A stretch of DNA of 64,000 nt from UBA2031 sp037189985 (GCA_037189985.1 JBBCJX010000004.1:43331-107330); one strand, 5' to 3'. Positions 1 through 8,397 are shown, numbered from the stretch's first letter. Translations and numbers: made by a program. The notes: generated by a model not told the origin, from the sequence alone.

Positions 1-2
1 TC

Positions 3-236
3 TTTCCGGCATTCATGGATCTTGCCGCACTGACACTCGCCGACATCACCATCATCCTTTTAGTTGCAGCTCTTGCAGTGGGCGGCAGCAAACTTGTCTA
101 TGCTGCCCTGGCAGCGCAAGCAGGCTTGGTCATCACAAAACACACACATCGCCTTCTCAACCTTGCCGCAGGCTGCACCATAATATCTGTCGGCATTTTC
201 ATCATGGCAAAAGAAGTACTCCCCACCTTTTCATGA
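3..236 (+). CDS. LysE-family exporter, C-terminal part (cut by window edge)
   Basis: The reading frame is open from the first complete codon of the window to a TGA, so the gene starts outside it. The visible 77 residues carry two hydrophobic segments (about ILLVAALAVGG and AAGCTIISVGIFIMA) around a short basic loop. This pattern matches the last two membrane helices of LysE/RhtB-type amino-acid exporters, in which FPAF followed by a short amphipathic stretch precedes the penultimate helix. An ATG at 15 lies inside this conserved segment and is unlikely to be the true start. The family assignment rests on the C-terminal pattern only, and the substrate cannot be inferred. Confidence 0.6.
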   Translation, partial: FPAFMDLAALTLADITIILLVAALAVGGSKLVYAALAAQAGLVITKHTHRLLNLAAGCTIISVGIFIMAKEVLPTFS

Positions 237-248
237 CAAGGATTAACC

Positions 249-692
249 ATGACCTCAAATGACCCGTCAGGAGGTAAATCAGATTACAGATCCCGAGTAG
301 ATGCCTGGCTGGGTGCCGTCTTGCTGGCTACGGCAGGAGCAAGCATGTATGCCTGTATCACCCTGCTGCCCTTGAACTCCCTGGCCACGTGGTTAACGGC
401 GTTATCCACTTTCTTGCTGGGAGCCATACTGCCGCTATGGTTATTGCTGGATACGCACTATCTTCTGGATACGAACACACTGCTTATAAGAAGCGGGCCT
501 TTTCGCTGGGCAATACCTGTCGCAGACATCAAGAGCATCAGACCAACCAACAATCCGCTTTCAAGCCCAGCTCTTTCGCTCGACAGGCTTCGTATTGATT
601 ACGGAAAAGGAAAGACCATCATGATTTCACCACGCGACAAAGCAGCGTTTCTGGAGGAGCTTTCCGAAAAGCATGACAGGAACAGGCAATAA
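249..692 (+). CDS. bacterial PH-domain membrane protein
   Basis: A 147-residue protein with two hydrophobic segments (about residues 21-42 and 46-66), then a soluble part with the pattern RSGPFRW, IPVADIKSIRPTNNPLSSPA, LDRLRIDYGKG and ISPRDKAAFLEEL. These are the recurring blocks of the small bacterial PH-like family (bPH_4, formerly DUF1200). No enzymatic function is known for the family. It starts 12 bases after the exporter stop, with AAGGA before the ATG, so it is probably co-transcribed with that gene. The family call is good; the role is unknown. Confidence 0.7.
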   Translation: MTSNDPSGGKSDYRSRVDAWLGAVLLATAGASMYACITLLPLNSLATWLTALSTFLLGAILPLWLLLDTHYLLDTNTLLIRSGPFRWAIPVADIKSIRPTNNPLSSPALSLDRLRIDYGKGKTIMISPRDKAAFLEELSEKHDRNRQ

Positions 693-711
693 CGCCTGAG
701 CTGCCTTCGCC

Positions 712-1218
712 CTAAAGTACTCTTGCCCGACCACTCTTTATCGACACTATCTCGACCACCCTGTCACCCGAAGGACGGGGCCAGCGTATTTCGTCACCCT
801 GAGAGGCCCCTTCCAGCGCCCTGGCCAGAGGTGACACCCAGCTCAGATAGCCCTGCTCCGGGTCTGCCTCGTCCTCACCCACGATCTGGTAGCAATACAT
901 CTGCCCCTCTTCGTCCATGAACTCCACCACCACGCCAAACCCCGCTTTTGCCGGACTGGCCGCAGCTTCCGGCACAGGGATGGCTACAGCCAGGCGAGCC
1001 TGCAACCAGCGGATGTCACGGGCAAGACGCGCACGCTCCTGACGACCACCCATGGCATCACCGTCTACCGCATCACGCTGCAGGACCGTCTCATGCAGCC
1101 TCCTCTGCAACAAGGCAAGGCCGCGAGGAGTGACGTAATTGGGGTGCACGCTGAGAGGAAGCTCCGGCAGATCATCCTGGGTCCCTTCATCACTCTCCCG
1201 GACAAATGCACGGCTCAT
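712..1218 (-). CDS. GreA/GreB-family transcription elongation factor-like protein
   Basis: 168 residues. The N-terminus (MSRAFVRE, then LPLSVHPNYVTPRGLALLQ) is the typical opening of a GreB-related group. A helical coiled-coil arm follows (about residues 35-80), then a C-terminal FKBP-like domain (VVVEFMDEEGQ, YLSWVSPLARALEGASQGDE). Gre factors bind the RNA polymerase secondary channel and stimulate cleavage of backtracked RNA. The acidic pair at the coiled-coil tip is not obvious here, so cleavage activity is uncertain. The ATG at 1218 has GGGAG six bases upstream. It is convergent with the PH-domain gene and transcribed alone. Confidence 0.75.
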   Translation of the reverse strand: MSRAFVRESDEGTQDDLPELPLSVHPNYVTPRGLALLQRRLHETVLQRDAVDGDAMGGRQERARLARDIRWLQARLAVAIPVPEAAASPAKAGFGVVVEFMDEEGQMYCYQIVGEDEADPEQGYLSWVSPLARALEGASQGDEIRWPRPSGDRVVEIVSIKSGRARVL

Positions 1219-1332
1219 GAATCACTCCCGCAGGCCATTGGAAAACAAGCATAGCTGCCGCCCGATCAGCGACCAATCCTGCCGACTGACTACGCTATCA
1301 TTGGTGCATCCAGGCTCCCATGGTGGCCCATC

Positions 1333-1734
1333 ATGCCGCTCATCCACGTGAAGTCCCTGCCCTTGCAAGGCTCCTTCAATGCCCGATCGACACTGGAAAT
1401 CCTCGCACGCGACATTGCCCACGATACAGGCATCGCACTCGAGCACATCACCACGACCTGGGACTACCTGCTTCCCAGCCATTATGTCGTCGGCGGCAAG
1501 GCCGCCGAGCTACAGCCCCGGGACTCGCATCCCCTGCTGGTGGAAATACTGGCGCCTTCTACAACATCGGCACGCAAGACAAAGCTGCTTCTGGAGTCTG
1601 TCGCTGCCAGCCTGGCACGCCATACCGGCATTCCGGAAACCAACATCTTCATCAACCTCCACGAAGCACACTCGGGCAAGGTATTCGATGGCGGTGCCGT
1701 AGTGCGCTGGGACTCACCGGGAAAACGGAGCTAA
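1333..1734 (+). CDS. tautomerase/MIF-superfamily-like protein
   Basis: 133 residues beginning Met-Pro-Leu-Ile-His. Pro1 after Met removal is the catalytic base of 4-oxalocrotonate tautomerase-type enzymes. The fold-like blocks GIPETNIFINLHEAHSGKVF and DGGAVVRW resemble members of this superfamily annotated as DUF1904/tautomerase in Pseudomonas-type genomes. It is longer than a 62-residue 4-OT subunit, about the size of a fused or MIF-like monomer. The ribosome-binding site is weak (GGTGG). The small zinc-ribbon gene starts two bases after its stop, suggesting a two-gene unit. The substrate is unknown. Confidence 0.6.
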   Translation: MPLIHVKSLPLQGSFNARSTLEILARDIAHDTGIALEHITTTWDYLLPSHYVVGGKAAELQPRDSHPLLVEILAPSTTSARKTKLLLESVAASLARHTGIPETNIFINLHEAHSGKVFDGGAVVRWDSPGKRS

Positions 1735-1736
1735 GC

Positions 1737-1910
1737 ATGGGTGAAATCCTGCCCTTCAAGAAGCCAGCAGCGCCCCCAAAAGGGCTCTGCCAGCATGGCT
1801 TCCACAAATGGAAAATATGGCAAGACAAGCAGTTTGACGTGAAGCAGGGCAGACTCGTCACCGTTTACAAATGCGAACGCTGCGACAAGCAGAAAGTGAA
1901 GGTGCTGTAG
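1737..1910 (+). CDS. small conserved zinc-ribbon-like protein
   Basis: 57 residues starting MGEILPFKKP and containing two Cys pairs or singles (GLCQHGFHKW and YKCERCDKQK) in a layout that could bind one zinc. Similar short proteins with a QFDVKQGRLVTVYKCxRC core are common in gammaproteobacteria, and no function has been assigned to them. The ATG lies immediately after the stop of the tautomerase-like gene, so translation is probably coupled. A strong bidirectional terminator follows. Confidence 0.7.
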   Translation: MGEILPFKKPAAPPKGLCQHGFHKWKIWQDKQFDVKQGRLVTVYKCERCDKQKVKVL

Positions 1911-1945
1911 GCAGGACTCATACCCACATCCGCATGACATCAAAA

Positions 1946-1984
1946 AAACAAGAACGGGCACCATCAAGGTGCCCGTTCTTGTTT
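1946..1984. terminator. bidirectional intrinsic terminator
   Basis: Perfect 17-bp inverted repeat: arms 1946-1962 and 1968-1984 around a 5-base loop, with A-rich and T-rich outer ends. It sits between the convergent zinc-ribbon and monooxygenase genes and can serve both. Confidence 0.85.
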
Positions 1985-2000
1985 CCCGCGAAGTAAAAGC

Positions 2001-3545
2001 TCAGGCAGATGCTTTCTGTCGCTTGCCCGTCTTGATGGAGGAAAGTGCCGGCACGCTGGCCTTGCCGAAGACATAGTTGTCAGCATGCACCTTGCGTGTC
2101 TCCAGCCAGAATTTCCAGGTGGAATGGGGCCAGAGAGCAAAGTTGCCACCATCGGCATTGCGGTACCAACTGGTACAGCCGGATGTCCATACAGTGTCCT
2201 TGAAGCCTTGCTGGAGACGGAGATTGAATTCGTCCTGCACATCCTGGCGGACTTCCATGCTGTCGGCTTCATTGGCCTTGAGCAACTTGAGGCACTCCAG
2301 TATGTAATGCACCTGTGCCTCTATCATGAAGATGATGGAGTTGTGGCCAAGGCCGGTATTGGGTCCCACCAACTGGAAGAAGTTGGGATAACCCGCCACC
2401 TGAGAGCCGTAATAGCCTTGTGATGTTTCTTTCCAGTCATCCAGCAGGTTGTGCCCTGCCCGCCCGGTCAGTGGAAAACCACGCAGGTAGATGCGGGGAT
2501 CCACCACAAAACCGGTGCCCATGATGATGCAGTCCACCGGACGCTCGATGCCATCGCGCGTCACGATGCTGTTTTCACGAATCTCCTTGATGCCCTCGGT
2601 AACCAGTTCCACATTGTCGCGGTTGAAGGCCGGGTAATACTTGTTGGAAATCAGGATGCGCTTGCAGCCAATGGTGTAGTCCGGCGTAAGCTTGCGTGCC
2701 GTTTCCTTGTCCTTGACCTGGTAACGGATGAAGAGCTTGGCGAGTGCCTGCAACTGCCGGGCGATACCGGCATTGAGAATAGGCAAGAGTCGCGACTCAT
2801 TGCTCCAGTACAGACGCGCGCGATGCAGGCGGCGCAGGACCGGAAAGCGCGCGAACAATGCTTTCTCGAGACCGAGGTAACCGCGCTCGTCACGCGGAAT
2901 GACCCAGGCTGGCGTACGCTGGAAAACGTAGAGCTGCTTCACGTCGGGAGCGATTTCCGGCACATACTGGATGGCACTGCCGCCCGTACCGATGGACACC
3001 ACGCTCTTGCCGCGCAGATCGTAATCGTGATCCCACTGGGCCGAATGGAAAACCTTGCCCTTGAAGTTCTCCAGGCCGGGAACCTTGGGAATGGAAGGCA
3101 CATGCAGCGGTCCCGTCGCCATCACGAAATGGCGGGCCACCACCGTGGATCCGCTTTCCGTCCTGATGGTCCAGCGTGCTGTGGCTTCATCAAAGCGGGC
3201 CTCGGTCACTACCTGATTGAAACGTACAAAAGGACGGATACCGTATTGCGCTGTGACATCCCGCATGTATTGGTGGATTTCCGGTTGCGGGGCGTAACGC
3301 TTGCTCCAGTCATTCTTGGGTGCAAATGAAAAAGAATACATATGCGATTGCACGTCGCAGGCTGCGCCGGGATAACTGTTGAAATACCAGGTACCACCAA
3401 TGTCGCTGCCCTTTTCCAGGATGAGGAAATTGTCGTTGCCTGCCTCGCGCAGCTTGATGGCCATGCACAGGCCACCAAAACCGGCCCCGAGGATGGCAAT
3501 GTCGACTTCCTGTGTATCAGGTGAAATACGGGCTTGCGTGTTCAT
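2001..3545 (-). CDS. flavin-containing Baeyer-Villiger-type monooxygenase
   Basis: 514 residues. An N-terminal FAD-binding Rossmann motif (AILGAGFGGLCMAIKL) is followed by GGTWYFNSYPGAACD, then the Baeyer-Villiger fingerprint FKGKVFHSAQWDHD, then a second GxGxxG-type NADPH motif (VVSIGTGGSAIQ). These enzymes use FAD, NADPH and O2 to insert oxygen next to a ketone, often in alkane, steroid or cyclic-ketone catabolism. The ATG at 3545 was chosen because AGAAAGAGG lies just upstream; a longer frame to 3578 has no such site. It is divergent from an AraC regulator that probably controls it. The substrate is not predictable. Confidence 0.88.
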   Translation of the reverse strand: MNTQARISPDTQEVDIAILGAGFGGLCMAIKLREAGNDNFLILEKGSDIGGTWYFNSYPGAACDVQSHMYSFSFAPKNDWSKRYAPQPEIHQYMRDVTAQYGIRPFVRFNQVVTEARFDEATARWTIRTESGSTVVARHFVMATGPLHVPSIPKVPGLENFKGKVFHSAQWDHDYDLRGKSVVSIGTGGSAIQYVPEIAPDVKQLYVFQRTPAWVIPRDERGYLGLEKALFARFPVLRRLHRARLYWSNESRLLPILNAGIARQLQALAKLFIRYQVKDKETARKLTPDYTIGCKRILISNKYYPAFNRDNVELVTEGIKEIRENSIVTRDGIERPVDCIIMGTGFVVDPRIYLRGFPLTGRAGHNLLDDWKETSQGYYGSQVAGYPNFFQLVGPNTGLGHNSIIFMIEAQVHYILECLKLLKANEADSMEVRQDVQDEFNLRLQQGFKDTVWTSGCTSWYRNADGGNFALWPHSTWKFWLETRKVHADNYVFGKASVPALSSIKTGKRQKASA

Positions 3546-3666
3546 GCGGGGCCTCTTTCTTCTGGTTATGCCCGGCAACCGCCGGGTGCTTGACCTGTAT
3601 CTAATCAGGCACGAGCCAGTATCGATATGCTAGGCTGACACCGTAATTGATATTTTCGGCCAACCC

Positions 3667-4683
3667 ATGTCCAGCCGCCCCATTCTCGGCCTTCTCTATA
3701 CCTTGCGCGGTCTTCACGACCTGGGCGAAGACCCGCGTCCTGTGCTCGCCCGACATGGCTTGGACCCCGACCGGCTGGACCCGGCTGCCAGGATCGACCG
3801 CTCTCTGGAATTGCAGATTTACGTGGAGATGGCCGAACAACTCCATGATCCGCTGGCCGGCCTGAAGACAGGAACCTACTTCGGCTTCACGGGCTATGGC
3901 CCCTTCACGATGCTGCTGATGAGCTGTGCCAATGCCTATGAAGCCTTCCAGACAGGTGTCCGCTACCAACAACTGACCTTCCTTTTCAGCACCCTGCGCT
4001 TTGAGCCCGGGCGTGACCGCAGTGCACTCATACTCAGCCCGCTACGCCTGCCGGAGCGAGCTTACCGTTTCCGCGTGGACGGCGAGATATCAGGCACCTA
4101 CAAGCTGATCCGGGACATGCAAACCACTCTGGGGCTGGACATTCATGCCGAGTCACTGGAAATCCCCTACTCGCGGCCAGCCGAAGCCAGCGCCTATGAG
4201 GAGCATTTCCGTTGCCCGGTCATTTTCACGGGTGAAGGCCAGGAGGCACGCTGCTGGATTCGCAATGAGCACTTGCACCTGCGCTTCCCCACGGCTGATG
4301 CCACCTCGCATGCCTTGTTCCGTACCCAGTGCGACGAGCAACTGGCCATCCAGTCCATGGCCACTCCCGACGGACTGGGCGACAAGGTAGCGGCTCATCT
4401 AGACCTCTTCACCAGCAGCTTTCCTTCTGCACCAGAAGTTGCTGCAGCCTTCGATATCCCCGAGCGCAGCTTCCGCCGGCAACTCGGCAACGAAGGTCAC
4501 TCCTTCCGGGCCCTGCTGGAGAGTGTGCGCTTCCGCAAGGCACAGTTGCTGCTGACAAACAGCCGGCAGCCAGTAGAGGCCATCGCCCAGCAGTTGGGAT
4601 ATGCCGAATCCGCCGCCTTCATCCATGCCTTCCGGCGCTGGTCGGGCTGCACACCCGCCGCCTTCCGCCAATCCCGGAAATGA
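3667..4683 (+). CDS. AraC-family transcriptional regulator (OruR/ArgR-type)
   Basis: 338 residues. The N-terminal two thirds have the arabinose-binding-like ligand domain seen in OruR-type regulators (GLKTGTYFGFTGYGPFTMLL, GVRYQQLTFLFSTLRFE). The last 100 residues carry two helix-turn-helix units ending SRQPVEAIAQQLGYAESAAF, IHAFRRWSG and TPAAFRQ, the AraC signature. It is divergent from the Baeyer-Villiger monooxygenase across 121 bases that must hold both promoters. By context it activates that gene in response to a substrate or intermediate. Confidence 0.88.
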   Translation: MSSRPILGLLYTLRGLHDLGEDPRPVLARHGLDPDRLDPAARIDRSLELQIYVEMAEQLHDPLAGLKTGTYFGFTGYGPFTMLLMSCANAYEAFQTGVRYQQLTFLFSTLRFEPGRDRSALILSPLRLPERAYRFRVDGEISGTYKLIRDMQTTLGLDIHAESLEIPYSRPAEASAYEEHFRCPVIFTGEGQEARCWIRNEHLHLRFPTADATSHALFRTQCDEQLAIQSMATPDGLGDKVAAHLDLFTSSFPSAPEVAAAFDIPERSFRRQLGNEGHSFRALLESVRFRKAQLLLTNSRQPVEAIAQQLGYAESAAFIHAFRRWSGCTPAAFRQSRK

Positions 4684-4966
4684 TGTGTGGCGGTGCACAT
4701 CCGCCCCGGAAAAGAGCACGCATCCGTCACCAAACCATACTTCTGCAAGCCTTTCGCGCCAGTCAGGTGCATCTGGTCACTGCGCCACGCACAAAATGGC
4801 GGCACCGATCTTGCTTGATGAAATGTCAAAGGACCTGCTTCACGGCACTCCGGGGCACAGGGAAGAACAAGCCCCTGACAGCACGGCACGACAAACCACC
4901 ATGACACAACTGATTCGCCCCCTGTTTCCCGGTTCTCCGGAAGGTTGTTTTCGCGAGGAAGGCACC

Positions 4967-6121
4967 ATGAGCGTGGGTGTACTTGGCAATCTCGAGCTGA
5001 AGAGCATCTATCAAGCCATCATCAGCCCGGCACTGCTACGCAGCGTGGGCGTTGAGGCACAGCTTCTTGTAGAGCGGGATGGCATCAACGAAAACGCTGA
5101 ATCCCTGATTCGCCGCATGAACGCCCAGGAAGTTGCGGCCCTTGACCGCCTTGCTCTCTCCGTACATGCCCGCAATGTGCCCGCCATGCCACAGGGCAAT
5201 GAATGGATTTTCCTCCCCATTCATCCGCAAACGATCAGGCAACGGCTTTTTTCTCCTGAAGAGGCATTGCGAGAACTGGCTGCCCTGAATGTCAGCCCCT
5301 CGCGTATCGTGCTGGAGATTGCTGACAGCACCTCGCTCAGCGACAGTGACCTCCAGGAATTTGCAGGCATTTACCGTGAGTGTGGCTTCCGTATCGCCAT
5401 GGATGACTTTGGCTCGGGCGCCTCAAATTTTGATCGTGTACTGGACCTGCAACCCGATATCGTCAGGCTGGACTCGTCACTGGTTCAGAATGCCGAGGAA
5501 TCGGCCCGGGCCGCCCGCCTGTTCCCGCACATGGTGTCACTGCTGCGCGAAGCCGGTGCACTGGCACTCGTCGATGGCATCAGCACTGAAACCCAGGCAC
5601 GCATCGCGGTAGATGCCGATGCTGAATTGCTGCAGGGCAACTGGTTTGCCACTGCCGAATACCTGTTGCCCGGTGCAGAGGCCATCCAGAAAAAAGCCGC
5701 ACTGCTGATGGGTGTTGGCAAAACCATGCCCGACCGGGTGGAACTGCGCATGCGCAGCCGCTTCATGGCGGTATGGAACGCCTGCCGTGACGGCAAAAGT
5801 CTTGAAGAGATTGTCCGGGACATCCCGGACCCGGAAGTTACCCGTGTCTACGCCATTGACATGCAGGGCTACCAGATCGGGGATACTGCACTAACGGCCC
5901 ATGCCCTGAACGGCCGTGACCATCCGCTTTCCGATGCCCGTGGCGCTTGCTGGGCACGGCGCCAGTATTTCCGAAACGCCGTGGAACAGCCCGGTCGTGT
6001 GCAGATCAGCCGCCCTTACCTTTCACTGACAGAGCATCGGCTCTGCGTGACCTTCTCCTGCGTGGTGATGCGTCCCGGACAAGGGCAGGTTGTCTTGTGC
6101 ATGGATGCACTGACGGCCTGA
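4967..6121 (+). CDS. EAL-domain protein with degenerate active site
   Basis: 384 residues. An EAL fold runs from ELKSIYQAIISPALL to LLQGNWFATAEYLLP (about residues 5-230); the remaining 150 residues form a poorly recognised C-terminal domain. DDFGSG is intact, but other positions are altered. The usual Asn-bearing strand reads FLPIHP, E-x-T-E reads EIAD, the catalytic Lys strand reads VRLDSS, and EGVE reads DGIS. Such proteins often bind c-di-GMP or a partner without hydrolysing it. The ATG at 4967 has AGGAAGG at proper spacing; the upstream ATG at 4901 has none. It is a single gene followed by a terminator. Confidence 0.75.
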   Translation: MSVGVLGNLELKSIYQAIISPALLRSVGVEAQLLVERDGINENAESLIRRMNAQEVAALDRLALSVHARNVPAMPQGNEWIFLPIHPQTIRQRLFSPEEALRELAALNVSPSRIVLEIADSTSLSDSDLQEFAGIYRECGFRIAMDDFGSGASNFDRVLDLQPDIVRLDSSLVQNAEESARAARLFPHMVSLLREAGALALVDGISTETQARIAVDADAELLQGNWFATAEYLLPGAEAIQKKAALLMGVGKTMPDRVELRMRSRFMAVWNACRDGKSLEEIVRDIPDPEVTRVYAIDMQGYQIGDTALTAHALNGRDHPLSDARGACWARRQYFRNAVEQPGRVQISRPYLSLTEHRLCVTFSCVVMRPGQGQVVLCMDALTA

Positions 6122-6156
6122 GCAACAGTGACGGTCATTCCGTTGCTCACTCAAAT

Positions 6157-6187
6157 GAAAAAGCCCCGGCACAGCCGGGGCTTTTTC
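6157..6187. terminator. bidirectional intrinsic terminator
   Basis: 14-bp inverted repeat (6157-6170 with 6174-6187) around a 3-base loop, with runs of A and T at the outer ends. It lies between the convergent EAL gene and exbD. Confidence 0.85.
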
Positions 6188-6199
6188 ATGGAGACTCCC

Positions 6200-6634
6200 T
6201 CAGAGTGCCGGCACAGCAGCATCCTTTCCCGGCTGGGTGACAAAGCCGATCTTGCTGAGCCCGGCACTGGCAGCCTCGGCCATCACCTCTGCCAGCAGTT
6301 CATAGCGCGTGCTCTTGTCAGCATGCAGGTGCAGCTCGCTGTCCGGTGCCTTCAAGCCCTGTTCATTGAGCTTCGCAAAAATCTCTTCCTTGCTGAGAGG
6401 CTGAGAATTCCAGAAGAGCTGTCCCTCACCATTAATACTGAGATCGACCTTCTCGGCCGGCTTGACGGGTGCCGAAGACGCTGTCGGCAAATCCACTTTC
6501 ACGGCATGTGACAGCAGTGGCGCGGTCACCATGAAGATGACCAGCAACACCAGCATCACATCGATCAGCGGAATCATGTTGATTTCCGCCATGGGGGCGC
6601 CACCGCCCTGCTGATTGAAACCGCCAAAGGCCAT
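6200..6634 (-). CDS. exbD: ExbD, energy-transducing protein of the TonB system
   Basis: 144 residues with one N-terminal membrane helix in the segment INMIPLIDVMLVLLVIFMV and a periplasmic domain. The helix keeps the Asp (residue 25) that carries protons in ExbD/TolR/MotB proteins. It lies two bases after exbB and close to tonB, in the order tonB-exbB-exbD. ExbB-ExbD use the proton gradient to drive TonB, which opens outer-membrane receptors such as the one at 60.7 kb. TolR is less likely because of the neighbouring TonB. Confidence 0.9.
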   Translation of the reverse strand: MAFGGFNQQGGGAPMAEINMIPLIDVMLVLLVIFMVTAPLLSHAVKVDLPTASSAPVKPAEKVDLSINGEGQLFWNSQPLSKEEIFAKLNEQGLKAPDSELHLHADKSTRYELLAEVMAEAASAGLSKIGFVTQPGKDAAVPAL

Positions 6635-6636
6635 GA

Positions 6637-7389
6637 TCAGTTCCCTGCCACTTCGTTGCTGCGCTCGGAAGTGCGCAGCGTGGAGATATTGCCGTTCTTG
6701 CCACTATTCATTGCTTGCTGGCCAGTGGTCAAGAAAGCAAAGAGATCATGGGCAAAGGCATCCAGACGACCAAGCAGGACCCGGTTGCTGCGCACAAAAG
6801 CGTTGTAGCCAAGCACGGCGGGAATGGCAACGGCCAGGCCAAGGCCGGTCATGATCAGCGCCTCGCCGACCGGGCCGGAAATCTGCTCCAGCGAACCCGC
6901 GCCTCCAGCACCGATGGCAACCAGTGCGTGATACACGCCCCAGACCGTACCGAAGAGGCCCACAAAAGGAGCTGTTGCACCGACGGAAGCCAGCATGGTC
7001 AGGCCGTTTTCCAGACGCGTCGTTTCTTCGTCAATCACGCGACGCATGGTGCGCGTAAGGAAATCGGACAGGCCACCGGCTTCATCCAGCTTGGCAACTC
7101 CCACTTTGGCATGGTGTGCACGGGCAAAAAGAGCATGGCTGGTGAGGTGTGAAAACGGATTGTCCACGCCGTGTGTGCTGATCTCGTGCTGCACTGCTTC
7201 CAGCGATGAAGCGTTCCAGAAAAAATCCGTGAAGGCCTGGCTGCGCTTCTTGGTCAGCATCTGGGTAATGGCCTTGGTAATGATGTAGTACCAGGACACG
7301 ACCGACATCACGATGAGGATGACGAAAAGGCTCTTGCCGATGAAATCGGACTGCGAGATGAAGTGCGCAATGCCAGCGGTCTCGTTCAT
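6637..7389 (-). CDS. exbB: ExbB, proton-channel subunit of the TonB system
   Basis: 250 residues of the MotA/TolQ/ExbB family, with three membrane helices: one near the N-terminus (SLFVILIVMSVVSWYYII) and two in the C-terminal half. The conserved stretches VGLFGTVWGVYHALVAIG and GEALIMTGLGLAVAIPAV carry the Thr and Glu residues lining the channel. It starts 4 bases after tonB ends and ends 2 bases before exbD, so all three are one transcript. Confidence 0.92.
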   Translation of the reverse strand: MNETAGIAHFISQSDFIGKSLFVILIVMSVVSWYYIITKAITQMLTKKRSQAFTDFFWNASSLEAVQHEISTHGVDNPFSHLTSHALFARAHHAKVGVAKLDEAGGLSDFLTRTMRRVIDEETTRLENGLTMLASVGATAPFVGLFGTVWGVYHALVAIGAGGAGSLEQISGPVGEALIMTGLGLAVAIPAVLGYNAFVRSNRVLLGRLDAFAHDLFAFLTTGQQAMNSGKNGNISTLRTSERSNEVAGN

Positions 7390-7393
7390 GGTT

Positions 7394-8071
7394 TCACTTT
7401 TCCAGTTTGAAATTGATGGGAATTATGGCCCAACCGGCAACAGCGCCCGGCCCCGTGAAGGGAGCAAACTTCCAGTCGCGCACGCCTTTCATGGCGGAGG
7501 CATCCAGTTCGGTATTACCGCTGCTGCGATTCAGCTCAATCTGCAAGACACGCCCCTCAGGACTGACCAGCACACGCAGGAAAGTCTTGCCTTGGATGCC
7601 GCGGCGGCGCAGGTGATCCGGATAGCGTGGCAAGGGGTTGTTAAGATAGGCCATGCGTACACTTTGCATGGGCACAGCAGGAGGTGCCGGTGGCGCAGGC
7701 GGAGACGGCGGAGCGGGTGGTGCCGGCGGCTGATCGATGACGGGCTGTTCCGTCACCACCTCTTCCACCGGATCAGGCGGAATGACAGGTGCTGTAGGGG
7801 CGGCCTCGACCTGACGGGTCGTGGCAATGATGGGAGGCTTTTCAACCTTGGGGATGGGTGGCGGTGGCGGCGCAGGTGGTTGCTCAGGCGCGGGAATCAT
7901 CATCACCATCATCGCCTGGTCCGGTGCCGGCTGAGGAATCCCCGGCCCAAAACCGAACAGCAACCAGGCAATCAGTCCGACATGCAATGCCACAACAGCC
8001 ACACCTACACCACCCCGCAAACGGACGCCTCCCGGCTCTTGCGTGGCATAGGTCTGAACCATCATCTGCAT
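7394..8071 (-). CDS. tonB: TonB, energy transducer to outer-membrane receptors
   Basis: 225 residues. An N-terminal membrane anchor (VAVVALHVGLIAWLLFGFG) is followed by a Pro-rich periplasmic spacer with PAPPAP-type repeats (about residues 50-130) and a C-terminal TonB domain (NNPLPRYPDHLRRRGIQGK, then FLRVLVSPEGRV and MKGVRDWKFAPF). The ATG at 8071 was chosen because GGGAGAG lies seven bases upstream; a TTG in frame at 8086 has no ribosome-binding site. It is first in the tonB-exbB-exbD operon. A Fur-like box about 25 bases upstream points to iron repression. Confidence 0.93.
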   Translation of the reverse strand: MQMMVQTYATQEPGGVRLRGGVGVAVVALHVGLIAWLLFGFGPGIPQPAPDQAMMVMMIPAPEQPPAPPPPPIPKVEKPPIIATTRQVEAAPTAPVIPPDPVEEVVTEQPVIDQPPAPPAPPSPPAPPAPPAVPMQSVRMAYLNNPLPRYPDHLRRRGIQGKTFLRVLVSPEGRVLQIELNRSSGNTELDASAMKGVRDWKFAPFTGPGAVAGWAIIPINFKLEK

Positions 8072-8093
8072 GGACTGCTCTCCCAAAGAGGGC

Positions 8094-8112
8094 GCAAATG
8101 ATAATTATTTTT
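8094..8112. promoter_or_regulatory. Fur-like box upstream of tonB
   Basis: The 19 bases match the E. coli Fur consensus at 14 positions, with the central AATGATAAT intact, and lie 22-41 bases before the tonB start. An almost identical element occurs at 60027-60045 beside piuC. Iron-dependent repression of tonB-exbB-exbD is inferred. Confidence 0.65.
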
Positions 8113-8257
8113 ATTTGTGGCCTCAAGAAAAAACTGATGGGCCTTGACGTCGTGGTTCGGCCACCAAACGCGACTGACAGGGACAAGAGCCAAGGCAGCG
8201 GGCCGCCTTTGTATGAAGCCTGGGCAGGTAGGTTCAGGGGGAAAACCAGAGAGGGGA

Positions 8258-8366
8258 GGCCCCCCTGCCAGCCCGACCCCGGCACACGCATCACAACTAC
8301 CGTTGCTTCCTTCCGGACCTGGCGGGATTTGCTGCTTAGCATTGCGGGGGAACCGGCAGGGTTGCC
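8258..8366 (-). ncRNA. ffs: 4.5S RNA of the signal recognition particle
   Basis: Read on the minus strand, the sequence holds the universal SRP core GGTCCGGAAGGAAGCA, the asymmetric partner strand (GTGTGCCGGG) and GGTTCCCCCGCAA near the 5' end, as in E. coli ffs. The ends close exactly: GGC and CCCTGCC at 8366-8355 pair with GGCAGGG and GCC at 8269-8258, leaving a two-base internal mismatch. The RNA binds Ffh to target nascent membrane proteins. The true 5' end of the precursor is probably further upstream, near 8391. Confidence 0.93.
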
Positions 8367-8373
8367 ACAAAGT

Positions 8374-8391
8374 CCGCCCTGACCAGGGCGG
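8374..8391 (-). other. GC-rich hairpin in the 4.5S RNA precursor leader
   Basis: Seven-base arms CCGCCCT/AGGGCGG around a 4-base loop, just downstream of the predicted ffs -10 box and without a T-run. It would form the start of the 5' leader that RNase P removes in the E. coli precursor. It is not a convincing terminator. Confidence 0.45.
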
Positions 8392-8397
8392 GCGCGC

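Noticed and set aside
1320..1910. Longer frame (196 codons) including the small zinc-ribbon gene
   Set aside because: It overlaps the tautomerase-like gene in another frame; only the last 57 codons from the ATG at 1737 have family character.
8374..8391. Hairpin next to the 4.5S RNA as a transcription terminator
   Set aside because: It lies just after the ffs promoter and lacks a T-run on either side, so it fits the precursor leader better.
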